Positions 63,510 to 64,000 of a stretch of 64,000 nucleotides of DNA are shown here, one piece after another. The notes beneath the pieces are model-generated. The model did not search any database. It worked only from the letters and a program-made list of their open reading frames with translations, and had not been told where the DNA came from. The position numbers and the translations under genes are program-made. Numbering within the stretch: position 1 is the stretch's first letter; every line of letters starts with the position of its first letter. Source of the stretch: Torreya grandis (lineage: Eukaryota > Streptophyta > Pinopsida > Cupressales > Taxaceae); NCBI GenBank assembly GCA_037957365.1, contig JARHVA010004226.1, positions 1,216,001 through 1,280,000 of the forward strand. Reading direction: 5' to 3'.

Positions 63510-64000
63510 GGTGACTAACTAATTTTGCAAAGAGTAAAATATGTGTGTGGATAATGACCCAGATCCTCTAGAGAATTGAAATACTATAAAAATTATTTGG
63601 ACAAAGTAATATTATAGCCATATACATTGTATTTACATTGTAACTTTTAGTTTACATGTATTTTTGATGTCATATTAGATAGAGGATCCATGGTCTATAT
63701 GGTAGATTCATGTACTAGTGATTTATGGATTAGTTATTAATGTCTACATCACCTATATTTGACCCTTTGTGAATGGGAAGAATCACTCCCAATGAGGATG
63801 TGTGTAGTGAACTACTAGTATGTGATTGGATGAAAAGGTTTAGATGATTATTTTCCCTCCTTACAACTTATCATAACTAAAAATCATTCCATACTCATGG
63901 CTTTTATGAAAACTAATCACTGATTAAACTAATAAATATTTGACATATCAAACTATTTCAAAATTCAATAACAGTTGATGGCATTATTATATTATTCAAC
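63510..64000. other. AT-rich end of window
   Basis: No feature supported. Confidence 0.5.

Overview
The window looks like intergenic DNA from a large, repeat-dominated plant nuclear genome. Every recognisable coding region belongs to a plant retroelement: an L1-type LINE with a C-terminal RNase H, two Ty1/copia elements with near-complete ends, a Ty3/gypsy gag-pol, and a plant-mobile-domain (PMD) remnant. The DNA is very AT-rich and poor in CpG. Many old copies are still alignable but full of stops, which fits a slowly purging genome such as a gymnosperm's; that placement is inference (about 50% sure). I see no intact host gene, rRNA or functional tRNA.

Layout. 1-5073: 3' part of a relatively GC-rich, young LINE (end of ORF1, complete ORF2 with three in-frame stops, poly(A)). 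5074-19362: AT-rich decayed repeats, including a non-coding family present in several direct copies, a 51-bp tandem array, a SINE-like piece and a heavily decayed second LINE ORF1. 19363-25807: copia element 1, with ~570-bp LTRs, a perfect AAATA target-site duplication, a 231-bp near-perfect inverted duplication at its 5' LTR/primer-binding site, a gap where RT should be, and a foreign copia 3' end. 25970-35156: two long direct repeats flanking a PMD-gene remnant, a giant (TG)n/(CA)n hairpin and an antisense Ser-rich ORF.

35286-61640: the most interesting structure. Two ~5.8-kb direct repeats (35286-~47425 and 55334-~61640) flank one decayed Ty3/gypsy gag-protease-RNaseH-RT-RNaseH-integrase region (48520-54234). 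Each repeat has a TATA box about 260 bp from its 3' end and a long ORF remnant of unknown function upstream of it. I read this as one ~19-kb Ty3 element with giant LTRs that themselves carry an ORF. The left repeat was later split by copia element 2 (35664-42006, perfect TTTGG duplication) and the right one by a 508-bp solo LTR (GAATT duplication), so each copy provides the 'empty site' for the other's insertion. 61641-64000 is AT-rich spacer with a compound trinucleotide microsatellite.

Nothing here appears to be expressed as a functional pathway. The genes work together only in the sense of retroelement life cycles (gag, protease, integrase, reverse transcriptase, RNase H), and all copies carry disabling mutations.
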